From contig NZ_KB900388.1 of the NCBI RefSeq assembly GCF_000378825.1, positions 3,436,426 to 3,500,425 on the forward strand: DNA of 64,000 nucleotides. Reading direction: 5' to 3'. The DNA comes from Salinispora vitiensis (GTDB taxonomy: Bacteria; Actinomycetota; Actinomycetes; Mycobacteriales; Micromonosporaceae). Within the stretch, counting starts at the first letter, position 1. Every line of letters begins with the position of its first letter. The notes under the pieces were generated by a model. It did not search any database and had not been told where the DNA came from. It saw only the letters and a program-made list of their open reading frames with translations. The position numbers and the translations under genes were made by a program. Positions 41,964-50,387 of this stretch are shown in pieces.

Positions 41964-43472
41964 GTGAGGGACCGTTCTAGGCTCCGTACCGGACCAGGAC
42001 GGCTAGGACGATATTGGTACGGGGGTGGCCACTCAATGCCGACGACTCTCCGTCGGCGGGCACGCCGCCTCGCCCCGGTTCGCCGTGTCCTGCGGGGGCT
42101 CGACCGTAGGACCGTCATCCGGATCGGAATCGTGGCCGTCGTCGCGTACGCCGCCTGGCTCGCTGTCGGCGCGTTCGGGCGACCGTACAACTTCTTCGAC
42201 ATGAAGATCTACCACGGTGCGGCGGTGTGGTGGGCGAACGGCCACGAGCTGTACGAGTTCATCGCGCCCGACACGACCCTCGGGTTCACCTACCCGCCCT
42301 TCGCCGGGCTCGCCATGCTCCCGATGGCGCATCTTCCGGTCGGGCTGGCCGGGTTGGTGAACGCGGTGGCGAGCGTCGCCGCGCTGGCCGTGGTCCTCAC
42401 CGCGTTACTCCGCCCGATCGCCGACCGGCTCAACTATCCCCTGTGGTACGCGGTGGCGCTCGCGACGGTGCTCGCCACCGCCCTCGAGCCGTCCCGGGAG
42501 ACCCTCGGCTACGGGCAGGTCAATCTGCTGCTGTTCGCACTGGTCATGGCCGACCTGGTCGGTCTGCGCTGGCGATCCCGTCGAGGCACCCACGTCGCGC
42601 CCTCCGACGGGCCGCTGCTGCGCTTCTTCTACAGCGGCGCCTGGGCGGGCGTCGGGATCGGCCTCGCCACCGCGGTGAAGCTGACCCCCGCGCTCTTCAT
42701 CGCCTACCTCATGATCACCCGCCAGTGGCGGGTGGCGACCACCGCCGTGGGCACGGTGCTGACCGTGACGATCGGGTCGTTCGCCATCGTCGGCCCCGAG
42801 TCCCGGGCCTACTTCGGTGGGGTGCTCTGGCAGACCGAGCGGGTCGGTGCCGCCGACATGACCCCCAACCAGTCGCTCGCCGGCCTGCTCGCCCGCCTCC
42901 ACGACTCGATCGAGACCCCGGGGCTGCTCTGGTTCACGTTCGCGATCCTGCTGCTCGCGCTCGGTCTGTCCCGGGCCGCCAACGCCCGGGCAGACGGCGA
43001 CGAGCTGACGGCATTCACCCTGGTCGGGCTCACCACCAGTGTGATCAGCCCGATCTCCTGGACCCACCACCTCGTCTGGGTGATCCCCGCGATCATCGTG
43101 CTCGCCGACGCCGCCGTCCGCCGCCGGGACGCCAGCCGGGCGCTGGCTGCCCGGGCCGGTGTGGAGGACCTACCCGGAGTGAACGGTCTGCGCCCCCCGA
43201 TCTGGTACCCGACGCTGACCGGGCTCCGGCACGCGGTCGCCGCCGTGGCCCTCTATCTCCTCTTCCTCGTCTCGCCGATCTGGCCGTACGAGCACCAGCT
43301 GCCCGAGGTGTCGCACTATCAGGACGGTCTCTTCGGCGCCCTGATGGAAAATTCGCTGGCCCTGGCACTGATCGTGCTGGTCACCGCGCTGCCCTGGCGC
43401 CCCGGTGCCGAACCGGCCTTCTACGGCGAGCGTCCGGGCCGGTCGGTCGTCCCGCTGGCCAGCCGCCGCTGA
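41964..43472 (+). CDS. GT87-family polytopic mannosyltransferase-like protein
   Basis: 502 residues. The GTG at 41964 has AGGAGG at 41951-41956 with ideal spacing, better than the ATG at 42036. About ten to eleven membrane helices; NFFDMKIYHGAAVWW near residue 77 carries the early acidic residue of GT-C glycosyltransferases, followed by FTYPPFAGLAMLPMA. This pattern fits the DUF2029/GT87 family (PimE and Rv2181-like) that uses polyprenyl-phosphate mannose outside the membrane. Acceptor unknown; likely phosphoinositol mannosides or other envelope glycans. Confidence 0.85.
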   Translation: MRDRSRLRTGPGRLGRYWYGGGHSMPTTLRRRARRLAPVRRVLRGLDRRTVIRIGIVAVVAYAAWLAVGAFGRPYNFFDMKIYHGAAVWWANGHELYEFIAPDTTLGFTYPPFAGLAMLPMAHLPVGLAGLVNAVASVAALAVVLTALLRPIADRLNYPLWYAVALATVLATALEPSRETLGYGQVNLLLFALVMADLVGLRWRSRRGTHVAPSDGPLLRFFYSGAWAGVGIGLATAVKLTPALFIAYLMITRQWRVATTAVGTVLTVTIGSFAIVGPESRAYFGGVLWQTERVGAADMTPNQSLAGLLARLHDSIETPGLLWFTFAILLLALGLSRAANARADGDELTAFTLVGLTTSVISPISWTHHLVWVIPAIIVLADAAVRRRDASRALAARAGVEDLPGVNGLRPPIWYPTLTGLRHAVAAVALYLLFLVSPIWPYEHQLPEVSHYQDGLFGALMENSLALALIVLVTALPWRPGAEPAFYGERPGRSVVPLASRR

Positions 43473-43474
43473 CC

Positions 43475-43489
43475 GACCGCCCCGCGGTC
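43475..43489. terminator. short hairpin between convergent GT87 and moaE genes
   Basis: GACCGC (43475-43480) and GCGGTC (43484-43489) pair around a CCC loop in the 31-base gap between two convergent genes. Short, so only a weak candidate. Confidence 0.4.
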
Positions 43490-43503
43490 CCACGCGGACG
43501 GCG

Positions 43504-43932
43504 TCAGGGGCAGTTCACCCACTCCTCGGTGCCGTCCGCGAACACCTGCCGCTTCCAGATCGGCAGCCGCGCCTTCACCTCGTCAACCAATCGGGCACAG
43601 GCGGCGAAGGCGGCGGCTCGGTGTGCGGTGCTGACCGCCGCCACCAGCGCCGCGTCGCCGATCTCCAGCGGACCGACCCGGTGCGAGACGGCGACCGCGT
43701 ACACCTCGGGGTCGTCGGCGATCTCGGCAGCGACCTCGCGCAGCACCCGCTCGGCGCTCGGGTGCCCCTCGTAGGTCAGCGCGACCACCGCCCGGCCGTG
43801 GTCATGGTCCCGGACGACGCCCTGGAAGGACACCACCGCGCCCGCGGCCCGGTCCGCCACCGCGCCCTCGTGTGCGGCCAGATCCAGCGGTCGCTCGGTC
43901 ACCTCGCCGAACGCCACGGTCGGGGCGGTCAC
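43504..43932 (-). CDS. moaE: molybdopterin synthase catalytic subunit
   Basis: 142 residues. MoaE converts precursor Z to molybdopterin with sulfur from MoaD. Motifs: GAVVSFQGVVRDHDHGRAVVALTYEGHPSAE in pieces (residues 33-63), AVSHRVGPLEIGDAALVAAVSTAHRAAAF in pieces and KARLPIWKRQVFADGTEEWV, the last with the active-site Lys pair region. It overlaps moeA by 4 bases and is the last gene of the moaC-mog-moeA-moaE operon. Confidence 0.95.
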   Translation of the reverse strand: MTAPTVAFGEVTERPLDLAAHEGAVADRAAGAVVSFQGVVRDHDHGRAVVALTYEGHPSAERVLREVAAEIADDPEVYAVAVSHRVGPLEIGDAALVAAVSTAHRAAAFAACARLVDEVKARLPIWKRQVFADGTEEWVNCP

Positions 43933-45188
43933 GACCCGCGCTCCCCGGGCAGCAACGGCAGCGGCACGACCGACACCCGGTCGCCCGGCTCGCCGGACGC
44001 GCCGGGGTGGATCACCGCGAACCCGTCGGCTCCGGCCAGGCCGCGCAGCATCGCCGAGCCGACGTGCCGGAGCGGATGGGCGGTGCCGGTGACTCGATCC
44101 AGCCGGACCAGCGCCAGGTGGGTGAAGGCGCCCCGCCCCGGGATCGGTTCGGCGAGCACCGCCTGCGGCAACTCCGGCATCGGCCGGCCGGCGAGGCCGG
44201 CCAGCAACGGTGCGACCAGCGACGCCAGGGCGATAATCGCCGACTGTGGGTTACCGGGCAGCCCGGCGACGAAGCGCACCCGGCCGTCGGTGCCGACCAC
44301 CCGGGCCAGCAGCATCGGGAAGCCGGGCCGGACGGCGACGGTGTTGACCACGTACTCCGCCCCCAACGCCTCGAGGGCGGGGTGCAGGTGGTCCACCGGG
44401 CCGTGCATGGTGCCGCCGGTCGTACAGACCAGGTCGGCGTGGGTGAGCGCATCGCTGAGTGCCGCCACGTGCGCCGAGAGGGTGTCCGCCACCGGCCCGA
44501 CCACGTCGGTGGGGCGCACCGCACACCCGTACCGGCGCAGCCACGCCGGCACGGCGGGACCGAGTGCGTCCCGGACCCGCCCCGCCCCGGGCGGTCCGGC
44601 CGTCAACAGTTCATCCCCGAAGACCAGCAACGCCGCGCGGGGCTGCCGCCGTACGCGCAGGGTGTCGTGTCCGCAGGAGGCGGCCAACCCGATCACCGCC
44701 GGGTCCACGGGCGTGCCGGCCGGGCACAGCTCCTCACCGGCGGCGGCCTCCTCCCCCGGCAGCCGCCACTCGGGCGACGGACGCGGGGTGCCGGCCACCA
44801 ACCCGTCCGGGGTACGGCTCGACTCCTCCACCCGCAGCACGGCGGCGGCGCCGTCGGGAACCATCGCACCGGTGGCGATCTCGACGGTGGTGCCGTCCTC
44901 GGTCAGCGGCGCCGGGACCCCGCCGGCTAGGACCCGACCCACGATCCGCCACGGGCCGGCGCCTCGCACCGCCCAGCCGTCCACGCTGGTCGTGCGAAAC
45001 GCCGGTAGCGGGGTCCGGGTGGCCAACGGCTCGGCCAGGGTGTGCCCGTCGAGGTCAACGAGCGGCCGACTCACCACCGGCAGCGCGGCAGCTCGACCGA
45101 CCGCGTACACCCGGGTACGCGCCTCCTCCCAGCCCGCGGGTGGGGGCGGCGGAGCGACGGGGTCGACGGCTGCGGCTTCCATGCTCAC
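43929..45188 (-). CDS. moeA: molybdopterin molybdenumtransferase
   Basis: 419 residues. MoeA inserts molybdenum into adenylated molybdopterin. Family marks: PAFRTTSVDGWAVRG near residue 63, EIATGAMVPDGAAAVLR near 103, LVCTTGGTMHGPVDHL near 253 and GLPGNPQSAI near 307. The N-terminal 45 residues are Pro-rich. Start could be GTG 45188 or ATG 45182. Coupled downstream to moaE; mog lies 48 bases upstream. Confidence 0.95.
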   Translation of the reverse strand: MSMEAAAVDPVAPPPPPAGWEEARTRVYAVGRAAALPVVSRPLVDLDGHTLAEPLATRTPLPAFRTTSVDGWAVRGAGPWRIVGRVLAGGVPAPLTEDGTTVEIATGAMVPDGAAAVLRVEESSRTPDGLVAGTPRPSPEWRLPGEEAAAGEELCPAGTPVDPAVIGLAASCGHDTLRVRRQPRAALLVFGDELLTAGPPGAGRVRDALGPAVPAWLRRYGCAVRPTDVVGPVADTLSAHVAALSDALTHADLVCTTGGTMHGPVDHLHPALEALGAEYVVNTVAVRPGFPMLLARVVGTDGRVRFVAGLPGNPQSAIIALASLVAPLLAGLAGRPMPELPQAVLAEPIPGRGAFTHLALVRLDRVTGTAHPLRHVGSAMLRGLAGADGFAVIHPGASGEPGDRVSVVPLPLLPGERGS

Positions 45189-45236
45189 CCGACGAGAGTA
45201 TCGGGGCAGCCACGTGCCCGTTGGTTCGCGAACCGA

Positions 45237-45710
45237 TCAGTGGTCCCCGCCACGGAGCTGGTCAACAGCGTGGGCGAGGATCGGTCCGAGCACGGCCAGC
45301 CCGTCGCGGGCGCCCCCGGTCGAGCCGGGGAGGTTCACCACCAGCGTCCGGCCCAGCACACCGGCGACTCCCCGGGACAGCACCGCGGTGGGCACGCGGT
45401 CCCGGCTGTACGCCCGGATGGCCTCCGCGATGCCCGGGATCTCGTGGTCGAGCAGCGCCCGGGTCACCTCCGGGGTGCGGTCCGTCGGGTTGATGCCGGT
45501 GCCGCCACTGGTCAGCACGACATCCACCCCCTCGGCGGCGGCGGCGCTCAGCGCCGCGCCGACCGGGTCACCGTCCGGGACCACGATGACCGGCTCGTCC
45601 ACCGCGCAGCCCAACTCCCGCAGGCCGGCGGCGAGCAGCGGGCCGCTGGTGTCCCGGTAGACACCGGCGGAGGCCCGGTTGGAGGCGACGACCACCCGCG
45701 CCCGGATCAC
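45237..45710 (-). CDS. mog: molybdopterin adenylyltransferase, MoaB/Mog type
   Basis: 157 residues from GTG 45710, which overlaps the moaC stop by 4 bases. MoaB/Mog fold: VVVASNRASAGVYRDTSGPLLAAGL in pieces, VDVVLTSGGTGINPTDRTPE (the GGTG-x-x-x-x-D motif) near residue 70 and VNLPGSTGGARDGL near 130. It adenylates molybdopterin before MoeA acts. The frame is open upstream to 45734 but family likeness begins at the GTG. Confidence 0.93.
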   Translation of the reverse strand: MIRARVVVASNRASAGVYRDTSGPLLAAGLRELGCAVDEPVIVVPDGDPVGAALSAAAAEGVDVVLTSGGTGINPTDRTPEVTRALLDHEIPGIAEAIRAYSRDRVPTAVLSRGVAGVLGRTLVVNLPGSTGGARDGLAVLGPILAHAVDQLRGGDH

Positions 45711-46198
45711 GGCCGGTCCTCGGGGCGGACCCACTCACCGGTCGCCCCGCCCTCCTTGCGCAGGACCCGGACCGCGTCCACCGTGGCCGCTGGGTCGACC
45801 GCCTTGACCATGTCGATGAGGGCCAGGCCGGCGACCGCGACGGCGGTGAGCGCCTCCATCTCGACGCCGGTGCGGTCGGCCGTCCGGGCGGTCGCGGTGA
45901 TCTCGACGGTGTCGTCGGTGAGGGTCAGGTCAACGGCGACCCCGTGCAGGGCGATCGGGTGGCAGAGCGGAATCAGGTCCGGGGTCCGCTTCGCACCCAT
46001 GATCCCGGCGAGCCGGCCGACGGCGAGCGCATCCCCCTTGGGTAGCCCATCGCGGCGCAGGAGGTCGACGACCTCGCGAGTGGTCCGGAGCCGACCGGCG
46101 GCGACGGCCAGCCGCCCGGTCACCGCCTTGGCGGAGACGTCAACCATGCGGGCGGCGCCGGCCGCGTCAACGTGGGTGAGCTGCGCGGAATCCGTCAC
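45707..46198 (-). CDS. moaC: cyclic pyranopterin monophosphate synthase
   Basis: 163 residues from GTG 46198 (TDSAQLTHVDAAGAARMVDVS in part). MoaC completes formation of cyclic pyranopterin phosphate after MoaA. Family marks: GRLAGIMGAKRTPDLIPLCHPI near residue 60, TDRTGVEMEALTAV near 108 (Asp and Glu of the active site) and ALIDMVKAVD near 123. First gene of this cofactor operon; moaA itself lies 12 kb to the left. An upstream extension to 46255 is unlikely. Confidence 0.95.
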   Translation of the reverse strand: MTDSAQLTHVDAAGAARMVDVSAKAVTGRLAVAAGRLRTTREVVDLLRRDGLPKGDALAVGRLAGIMGAKRTPDLIPLCHPIALHGVAVDLTLTDDTVEITATARTADRTGVEMEALTAVAVAGLALIDMVKAVDPAATVDAVRVLRKEGGATGEWVRPEDRP

Positions 46199-46336
46199 GA
46201 CGGCGAGTCTAGCCACCGCTGCGCCGGGCCCGAGCCGCCGGTTGGGTGCGATCACCCACGCCGCACCGGCTGGTCAGGCCCGGCTACGTGCACTCGATCC
46301 TCCGCTCGCGGACAGGGACGGACCGCTGGAGTACGG

Positions 46337-47395
46337 TCAGGCCGCCGTTGCGGTGGGCCGTTCCTCGGACCGGCGGCGGCCCGTGGCGGCCAGGACAAGG
46401 ATCATGAGTCCGATGGCCAGCGCTCCGCCGATACGTTCGGTGGCAGGTCGGGCCGCCACCCAGTAGTAGGCTGGGTAGCTCGGCCGGACGGGTTCCGGGT
46501 CGCCGAAGGCGTAGCCGGCCAACGTCTCGTACAGGCCGATGGTGGGATCGGCGGCGAACCCCAGCGCGGTGACGCCGAGCGCGAGCACGGTAAGCCGGCG
46601 CGGCAGCGTGCGGCCTCGGAGGCGGTAGCTGGCGAAGCCGGTGAGGAGCCAGCCGATGACCGCGCCGGCAAGCCCACCCACCAGGATCGCCGCTGGTTCC
46701 CAGTCGGGCCGGACCGGGTGGATGCCCACGTGCACGATTGTGCCGGTGCCGCCCGAGCGGAAGGTATCCCCGACTGCTTCAAGTTCCAGATTACCCCGGG
46801 TGGCCTGGACCGAATAGACGGGGCTTGCCGGTCGGCCCCTCACCGCCTGGTTGGTGGACTCCCGGACGGTTCCAAGTGTCCAGCCGTCGGCCCGAAGTCG
46901 CGCCTGCGCGGCCGCCAAAGTCCAGTTCGGCAGCGCTTGTTCCAGGGCGAAGACGTACACCCGGGGGTGAGGTTCCCCCCGATCAGCTATGCGGGTCACG
47001 TCCGGCGCGTTCATGGGCACACCCGCTACGGTTTCCGCCGTCTGCAGGGCTTCGGTGTCCGACGGCAGCGCCGCACCCGTCTGCCAAGCCAGCCAGGAAC
47101 CCACGCCCGCTCCCACGGCTCCGAGGACCACGGCCGACAACACGGCCGACAGCACCGCCGTGCGGCCGATCGGCAGTCGGAACCACTGCCGCACCGCCCC
47201 GCGCAGCACATCCACCACGTCGGCGCGGGCAGGCACCCTACGGCCCGGCTCAGCGGAGTCCAGCAGCATCGTGAGGATCTCCTCGCCGTGGCTACGGCGA
47301 TAACCGACCGGATACGCCCACAGCAGCCGCCGGTACCAGCGTTCCAGCTGGACCTGCGCCGGCAACTCCCGCGCGACCTCCCCCGGGGCGGTCAC
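46337..47395 (-). CDS. membrane protein partner of PadR regulator
   Basis: 352 residues. Starts with a cytoplasmic region having the permease-prefix-like sequence WYRRLLWAYPVGYRRSHGEEIL, then a membrane helix at about 80-103, an extracytoplasmic domain of about 120 residues, and three to four C-terminal helices. Its start overlaps the stop of the PadR gene by 4 bases. The Y-P-x-x-Y-R-x-x-H-G-x-E-I/M motif is common in proteins coded after PadR regulators in actinomycetes. Function unknown, perhaps envelope stress or transport. Confidence 0.75.
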   Translation of the reverse strand: MTAPGEVARELPAQVQLERWYRRLLWAYPVGYRRSHGEEILTMLLDSAEPGRRVPARADVVDVLRGAVRQWFRLPIGRTAVLSAVLSAVVLGAVGAGVGSWLAWQTGAALPSDTEALQTAETVAGVPMNAPDVTRIADRGEPHPRVYVFALEQALPNWTLAAAQARLRADGWTLGTVRESTNQAVRGRPASPVYSVQATRGNLELEAVGDTFRSGGTGTIVHVGIHPVRPDWEPAAILVGGLAGAVIGWLLTGFASYRLRGRTLPRRLTVLALGVTALGFAADPTIGLYETLAGYAFGDPEPVRPSYPAYYWVAARPATERIGGALAIGLMILVLAATGRRRSEERPTATAA

Positions 47396-47754
47396 GCGGG
47401 AGCCCCGAGCGGGCCAGCCATGAGTCCGAGGGCCAGGTTCGGTCGCGCCTGGAGCCGGGTCTCCGCCACCTCCGCGTGCTTGCGCAGGCGCCGGGCCCGC
47501 TCGGCGAGCCGGCCGGCCCCCGCGTCGGTGAGTCGGTAGTAGCGACGTAGCCGCCCGTCAACGACCTCCTGGCGATCGACCGCGATGAGTTCCTGCTCCA
47601 CCAGGCGGTCGAGGGCTCCGTAGAGGGTGCCGGCCCGCAGCTTCACCGTCCCCTCGGAGATATCGGCGACCTCCTGGGTCACCCCGTAGCCGTGTTTGGG
47701 CCCCGTCGCCAACGCGGTGAGGATCAGAAATGTCGGCTCCTGCATCGGTGTCAT
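47392..47754 (-). CDS. PadR family transcriptional regulator
   Basis: 120 residues, a winged helix: PTFLILTALATGPKHGYGVTQEV near residue 6, KLRAGTLYGALDRLVEQELI near 36, VVDGRLRRYYRLTDAGAGRLAE near 62. The family mostly represses the genes next to it. The following membrane-protein gene overlaps by 4 bases, so this is a self-regulated two-gene unit. Its promoter lies in the gap to the divergent gene at 47879, where GGTATATACCG-like symmetric DNA at about 47775-47786 could be its binding site. Confidence 0.92.
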   Translation of the reverse strand: MTPMQEPTFLILTALATGPKHGYGVTQEVADISEGTVKLRAGTLYGALDRLVEQELIAVDRQEVVDGRLRRYYRLTDAGAGRLAERARRLRKHAEVAETRLQARPNLALGLMAGPLGAPA

Positions 47755-47773
47755 ACCGCCAGACTACGGTCGA

Positions 47774-47787
47774 CGGTATATACCGTC
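47774..47787. promoter_or_regulatory. palindrome ACGGTATATACCGT, candidate PadR operator
   Basis: A perfect self-complementary 14-mer about 20 bases upstream of the PadR start in the divergent gap. Its AT-rich core stands out in this GC-rich sequence, and its place suits autoregulation by the PadR protein. Confidence 0.6.
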
Positions 47788-47878
47788 AATGTGAGTTGTA
47801 AAAAGCTCCGGCCGGCTACCGCCCGCGGTCGTTCCCAGCCCGCCTGACCCGGCGCCGCCGATCTGCAAAACTGACCGC

Positions 47879-49204
47879 GTGACCAGCGCCGTTCCGGGCG
47901 TACGCCGCGGGTGGCCCGCCGTCGACAACGCCGCCGGTGGCCTCGCCGTCGACCTGGCCCTCTACGCCGTTTCGGCCGGATTCGCCGCAGTCACCACCCT
48001 GACCTCCACCCTCGCCCCGCACCGCGCGTGGGGCAGCGTCGCCACCGCCGGCTACCTCGTCGCTGCCGTCGCCGCCACCGCCCAGCTGCTGATCTGGCGG
48101 CGCCGCCCCGGCTCCCCGCTGACCGGGCTCGCCACCCGCTGGGCGGTCGCCGGGCTCGCCGCCACCACCACCGTGCTGCTGCCGGTGCTCTGGCAGAGCA
48201 CCGAACGGGCCTTCGGGCGTCCCGACCGGGCGCAGGAGGAGGTCATCGTCATCGAGGACTCCGGGCGGCGGCTGATCGAGACCGGTACCCCCTACCTCAG
48301 CCGCGAGGCGATCGCCGCCCTGCCCATCAGCGAGCAGCTGTTCGGCTACACCCCGTACCAACCGGCAATGGCCCTGTTCGGGGTGCCCCGCGCCATCGTC
48401 GACACCGCGTTGACCGACGCCCGGGTGTGGTTCGCGCTCGCCACCGTCGCCATCCTCGCACTCGCCGGGCGCACACTCTGGCGGTCCGGCGCCCGCGAGG
48501 CGCACCGGCCCGGCGACGGCATCCTGCGTGGCGTACAGGCCGCCGCGATCCTGCCGTTCAGCGCGCTCACCCTCGCCACCGGCGGCGACGACCTGCCCGT
48601 TCTCGCACTCTGCCTGCTCGCACTCACCCTCGCCGCCGCGGGTAAACCGGGCCGGGCCGGAGCGGCCGTGGGGTTGGCCGCCGCCCTGAAACTCTTCGCC
48701 TGGCCGGTCGCGGTGGTCTTGGCCATCTGGGGTGCCACCCGACGGTCCGGCCGGCGGGTCCTCACCGGCGCCCTGGGGCTGCCGGTCATCGCCCTGCTGC
48801 CCGTCCTGCTGATCGACCCCGACGCGTTGGTCGAGAACGTGCTCCGCTTCCCGCTCGGCCAAGGCCTGGTCACCAGCCCGGCCCAGTCCCCGCTCCCGGG
48901 CCACCTGATCTCCACCGGGCTGCCCGCCGGGCGGCTACTCACCGGCGGGCTGCTGCTCGCCGTCGGGCTGGCCTTCGCCCTGCGGCTCACCCGCCGCCCC
49001 CCGCGTACGGCCGCCGCCGCGTCGCTCATCTGCGGGTACGGGCTCCTCGTCGCGCTCCTGCTCATGCCCGCCAGCCGGTTCGGCTACCTGCTCTACCCGC
49101 TGGCCTTCCTGATCTGGACCCCCGCACTCGCCGGTCGGAATCCAGCAACCCGCCCCGGAACCGGCCATCCGGGCGTACACCTGAGAGGTGACCACCTTTC
49201 GTGA
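47879..49204 (+). CDS. GT87/DUF2029-like polytopic membrane protein
   Basis: 441 residues, about eleven hydrophobic segments. RAQEEVIVIEDSGRRLIETGTPYL and FGYTPYQPAMALFG near 120-165 recall the first outer loop of GT-C glycosyltransferases using polyprenyl-phosphate sugars, then GLAAALKLFAWPVAVVL, the AAALK(L)-x-x-W/P stretch common in this family. Substrate unknown. The 3' end overlaps the phosphoribosyltransferase gene by 17 bases. A GTG start is used; no clear ribosome site. Confidence 0.75.
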   Translation: MTSAVPGVRRGWPAVDNAAGGLAVDLALYAVSAGFAAVTTLTSTLAPHRAWGSVATAGYLVAAVAATAQLLIWRRRPGSPLTGLATRWAVAGLAATTTVLLPVLWQSTERAFGRPDRAQEEVIVIEDSGRRLIETGTPYLSREAIAALPISEQLFGYTPYQPAMALFGVPRAIVDTALTDARVWFALATVAILALAGRTLWRSGAREAHRPGDGILRGVQAAAILPFSALTLATGGDDLPVLALCLLALTLAAAGKPGRAGAAVGLAAALKLFAWPVAVVLAIWGATRRSGRRVLTGALGLPVIALLPVLLIDPDALVENVLRFPLGQGLVTSPAQSPLPGHLISTGLPAGRLLTGGLLLAVGLAFALRLTRRPPRTAAAASLICGYGLLVALLLMPASRFGYLLYPLAFLIWTPALAGRNPATRPGTGHPGVHLRGDHLS

Positions 49205-49820
49205 CCGCGGCGACGCGGGTCGGGCGCTCGCCGATCGGCTCACCGCGCTCGTCGGTGAACCCGATGTCATCGTGCTTGCCCTGGTCCGCGGCGGAGTGCC
49301 GGTGGCCGAGGTGATCGCCCGCCGACTCGAGGCCCCACTCGATGTGATCACCGTCCGCAAGCTCGGCCTTCCCGGTGCGCCCGAGGTCGCGTTCGGCGCG
49401 ATCGGTCCCGGCGGGGCCCAGGTGCTCAACGAACGGATCGCCGGCCGGCTGAGCCCAACGGAGATCGCCGAGGTCGACCGTCAGGAGCGGGCCGAACTGG
49501 ATCGCCGGGAGCGGCTCTACCGGGCCGACCGTCCGCCGCTGGACCTCACCGACCGCACCGCCCTGATCGTGGACGACGGCCTCGCCACCGGCGCCACCGC
49601 CCGCGCCGCGGTCCAGGTCGCCCGCCACCTCGGTGCCCGACGGGTGGTGGCGGCTGCCCCGGTCGGCTCGCAGGAGGCGTACGAGTTGCTCTCGGCCGAG
49701 GCCGACCAGGTTGTCTGTCCGCGGCACCCGGCCGAATTCACCGCGGTCAGCGCCTACTACGACGACTTCCACGAGGTCTCCGACGACGAAGTCACCGCCA
49801 CGTTGACCGCAACCGCCTAG
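49188..49820 (+). CDS. phosphoribosyltransferase-domain protein
   Basis: 210 residues. Type I phosphoribosyltransferase fold: VIVLALVRGGVPVAEVIARRL near residue 24, ITVRKLGLPGAPEVAFGAIG near 55 and the PRPP motif ALIVDDGLATGATARAA near 124-140. This set (RGG-VPV, RKLG-P, GAPEVAFGAI) marks the group often found with dienelactone hydrolase or erythromycin-esterase domains; here it stands alone. Substrate unknown. Start GTG with GAGAGG just upstream inside the previous gene. Confidence 0.88.
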   Translation: MTTFRDRGDAGRALADRLTALVGEPDVIVLALVRGGVPVAEVIARRLEAPLDVITVRKLGLPGAPEVAFGAIGPGGAQVLNERIAGRLSPTEIAEVDRQERAELDRRERLYRADRPPLDLTDRTALIVDDGLATGATARAAVQVARHLGARRVVAAAPVGSQEAYELLSAEADQVVCPRHPAEFTAVSAYYDDFHEVSDDEVTATLTATA

Positions 49821-49842
49821 GTCAACCAGGTACGGTCGGTGG

Positions 49843-50220
49843 ATGAGCCTCACCTGTCCCAAGTGTCACGGCGAGATGCGCCAGTACGAGCGCAGTGGCG
49901 TCGTCATCGATCAGTGCGGAGAGTGCCGGGGGATCTTCCTCGACCGCGGCGAGTTGGAGAAGCTGTTCGAGGCGGAGGCTAACTGGAACCGGCAGCAGGC
50001 CGCTCCGCCACCCGCCCAGCCCAGCCAGCCCGGCGGCTACCCGCCGCCCCCGCCGCCGCAGCAGCCCGGCTACGGCACCGTGCCGCCCCCACCACCGCCC
50101 GCGCACGGCTACCCCCCGGCTCCGGCCCCGGCCTACGGCGGCCACGGTCAGCACTACGGTTACCACGGGCACTACCGGCGGAAGCGGCACAAGGGCTTCC
50201 TGGGCGACCTGCTCGGCTGA
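49843..50220 (+). CDS. zinc-ribbon protein (zf-TFIIB type)
   Basis: 125 residues. An N-terminal zinc ribbon C6-x2-C9 ... C-x2-C (TCPKCHG, then DQCGECRGIFLDRGELEKL) spans about residues 1-45, the zf-TFIIB pattern. The remainder is a Pro/Gly/Tyr-rich disordered tail with a basic His/Lys end (HYRRKRHKGFLGDLLG). The function of this small family is unknown. TACGGT lies 6 bases before the ATG, no ribosome site. It is convergent with dnaB. Confidence 0.85.
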   Translation: MSLTCPKCHGEMRQYERSGVVIDQCGECRGIFLDRGELEKLFEAEANWNRQQAAPPPAQPSQPGGYPPPPPPQQPGYGTVPPPPPPAHGYPPAPAPAYGGHGQHYGYHGHYRRKRHKGFLGDLLG

Positions 50221-50235
50221 ACGCCGGTACGGCGC

Positions 50236-50283
50236 GTCCGGAAGGACCCCACCGCGGCTGCGCGGGCCGGGATCCTTCCGGAC
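50236..50283. terminator. 11-bp stem between zinc-ribbon gene and dnaB
   Basis: 50236-50246 pairs with 50273-50283 (GTCCGGAAGGA with its complement), 15 bases after the plus-strand stop, with a long GC-rich loop. It lies between convergent genes. GACACCGCGCGGTC occurs twice in the same gap (near 50281 and 50340). Confidence 0.6.
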
Positions 50284-50387
50284 ACCGCGCGGTCCTGCGG
50301 GGCGCTGCGCGGCCCTTCCAGGCGCTGGGCGGTCATTCGGGACACCGCGCGGTCAACCGCCTGGGCGCACCCGATCGCCCGGTCCAC

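Noticed and set aside
43405..45660. 751-residue plus-strand open frame across moaE-moeA-mog
   Set aside because: Antisense to three recognisable cofactor genes; Ser/Arg/Pro-rich, no domains.
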